Shown here in pieces: positions 20,918 to 21,799 of a stretch of DNA of 21,799 nucleotides. The stretch covers positions 1 through 21,799 of the forward strand of contig CAZVUW010000054.1 in the NCBI GenBank assembly GCA_964629825.1, in the 5' to 3' direction. Below the pieces are notes generated by a model that was not told where the DNA came from, ran no database searches, and saw only the letters and a program-made list of their open reading frames with translations. Made by a program: the position numbers and the translations under genes. The DNA comes from CAZVUW01 sp964629825 (lineage in GTDB: Bacteria > Actinomycetota > Nitriliruptoria > Euzebyales > Egibacteraceae). Within the stretch, counting starts at the first letter, position 1. Each line of letters opens with the position of its first letter.

Positions 20918-21799
20918 CTAGGCCGGCCGCGTCACGAAGTTGAGCAGGCGGTCCTGCACCCAGATCACCTTGACGACCTCGCGGCCGTCGAGGTGCCGCG
21001 CGACGTTGGCCAGGGCCCGCCCGGCCTCCTCGGCGGTGGCCTGATCCGCTCCCACCGCGATGGTCATCGTGTCGCGCACCTTGCCGTCGACCTGGACCGG
21101 CACGGTCTTGGACTCCTCGACCAGCAGCTCGGGGTCGAACGTCGGCCAGCTGGAGCGGTGCACGGAGTCCTCGTGGCCGAGGCGGTGCCACAGCTCCTCG
21201 GTGATGAAGGGCGCGATGGGCGAGAGCATCACCTGGATGGCCTCGAGCGCCTCCTGCACCGCGTCCGAGCCGCCAAGGCCGTGCTCGCGCAGCGCCGCCG
21301 ACGTCTCGTTGGTCAGCGTCATGAGCTTGGCGAGGGCGGTGTTGTACTTGAAGGCGTCGTAGTCCTCGGTGCAGCCGGCGATCGCCTTGTGTGTGGCGCG
21401 GCGCAGGGCCTCCACGGCCTTCGCATCCGGCTCGACGCCCTGCCCCTCCGATCGGGCGGCGACGTGCTCGTCCACCAGTCGGGCGAGCCGCGACAGCCAC
21501 TTGTACATGCCGGCCGTCGACACGTCGGCCCAGTCGATGTCGTCCTCGATCGGACCCGCGAACAGCATGGTGGCGCGCAGCGTGTCAGCGCCGTAGCGAT
21601 CCATGACGGTCTTCGGCTCGACCAGGTTGCCGCGGGACTTGGACATGGCCGCGCCGTCCATGAGCACCATGCCCTGGGACTTCAGGCGCTTGAAGGGCTC
21701 GGTGAACTCGAGGTAGCCGAGGTCATGCAGCGCCTTGGTGACGAAGCGCGAGTACAGCAGGTGCAGGATCGCGTGCTCGATGCCGCCGGTGTACTGGTC
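20918..21799 (-). CDS. leuS: Leucyl-tRNA synthetase, C-terminal part (cut by window edge)
   Basis: The last 293 residues of a class I aminoacyl-tRNA synthetase that charges tRNA-Leu; the start lies beyond 21799. The fragment opens with DQYTGGIEHAILHLLYSRF, the strongly conserved catalytic-core segment. MSKSRGN at fragment residues 52-58 is the KMSKS loop, with Ala in place of its first Lys and the second Lys intact. The anticodon-binding helical domain follows, with YKWLSRLARLVDEH, NTALAKLMTLTNE and MLSPIAPFITEELWHRLGH. The bacterial C-terminal domain runs from VPVQVDGKVRDTMTI to VIWVQDRLLNFV. The stop is TAG at 20918-20920. It is the most upstream gene of the leuS-comEA-comEC-holA run, but a separate promoter seems to drive comEA. 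Confidence 0.97.
   Translation of the reverse strand, partial: DQYTGGIEHAILHLLYSRFVTKALHDLGYLEFTEPFKRLKSQGMVLMDGAAMSKSRGNLVEPKTVMDRYGADTLRATMLFAGPIEDDIDWADVSTAGMYKWLSRLARLVDEHVAARSEGQGVEPDAKAVEALRRATHKAIAGCTEDYDAFKYNTALAKLMTLTNETSAALREHGLGGSDAVQEALEAIQVMLSPIAPFITEELWHRLGHEDSVHRSSWPTFDPELLVEESKTVPVQVDGKVRDTMTIAVGADQATAEEAGRALANVARHLDGREVVKVIWVQDRLLNFVTRPA

Overview
The window is high-GC DNA with actinobacterial character: dense GC-rich codons, GTG and TTG starts, Tat/Sec-type secreted proteins with G/P/S-rich linkers, and the minus-strand order leuS - comEA - comEC - holA that is common in actinobacterial chromosomes. The very acidic linker of the sugar-binding lipoprotein would fit a salt-adapted lineage such as the Nitriliruptoria, but that is only a guess. 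Nothing in the window is an integrase, transposase, tRNA or CRISPR array.

Layout. Bases 1-378 hold the possible tail of one gene and a small putative lipoprotein on the plus strand. From 393 to 12961 everything is on the minus strand: two tandem LacI-family regulators (393-1445, 1640-2695), two sugar ABC permeases (2909-3829, 3865-4803), a sugar-binding lipoprotein (4917-6341), two secreted CE1-like esterases whose mature parts are identical in DNA (7013-8869, 9333-11180), and a cytoplasmic GH51 arabinofuranosidase (11456-12961). Divergent from these, on the plus strand, are xylulokinase (13343-14743) and a long, class II xylose isomerase (14796-16127). The window then returns to housekeeping genes on the minus strand: holA, comEC, comEA and the C-terminal third of leuS, cut by the window edge.

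How the genes work together. Bases 393-16127 look like an arabinoxylan-use locus. Secreted esterases would strip acyl groups from xylan side chains, the ABC importer would bring in (arabino)xylo-oligosaccharides, GH51 would release arabinose inside the cell, and XylA and XylB would convert xylose to xylulose 5-phosphate. The importer has no ATPase gene here, so it probably borrows a shared MsiK-type ATPase. No xylanase, beta-xylosidase or arabinose isomerase is in the window.

Regulation is the most striking part. A near-palindromic 16-bp motif, roughly AYGTTARCGCAAACGT, lies in front of each minus-strand sugar transcription unit (6896, 9017, 11345, 13188; a variant at 11268). In each case it carries a TAAC(A/G)T hexamer that would be the -10 box reading toward the gene. 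At 13188 it fits a TTGACA-N16-TAACAT promoter and at 6896 a TTGAAT-N17-TAACGT promoter. Each of these has a second, weaker site downstream, in one case covering the start codon of the arabinofuranosidase. The two LacI paralogues share the same recognition helix and are the obvious candidates to bind it. Other items to check are the mosaic twin esterases (1,742 identical bp with a sharp edge at the signal peptide), a 24-bp tandem repeat that contains the holA stop codon, and a promoter plus terminator-like hairpin between leuS and comEA that could be an attenuated leader or a small RNA.
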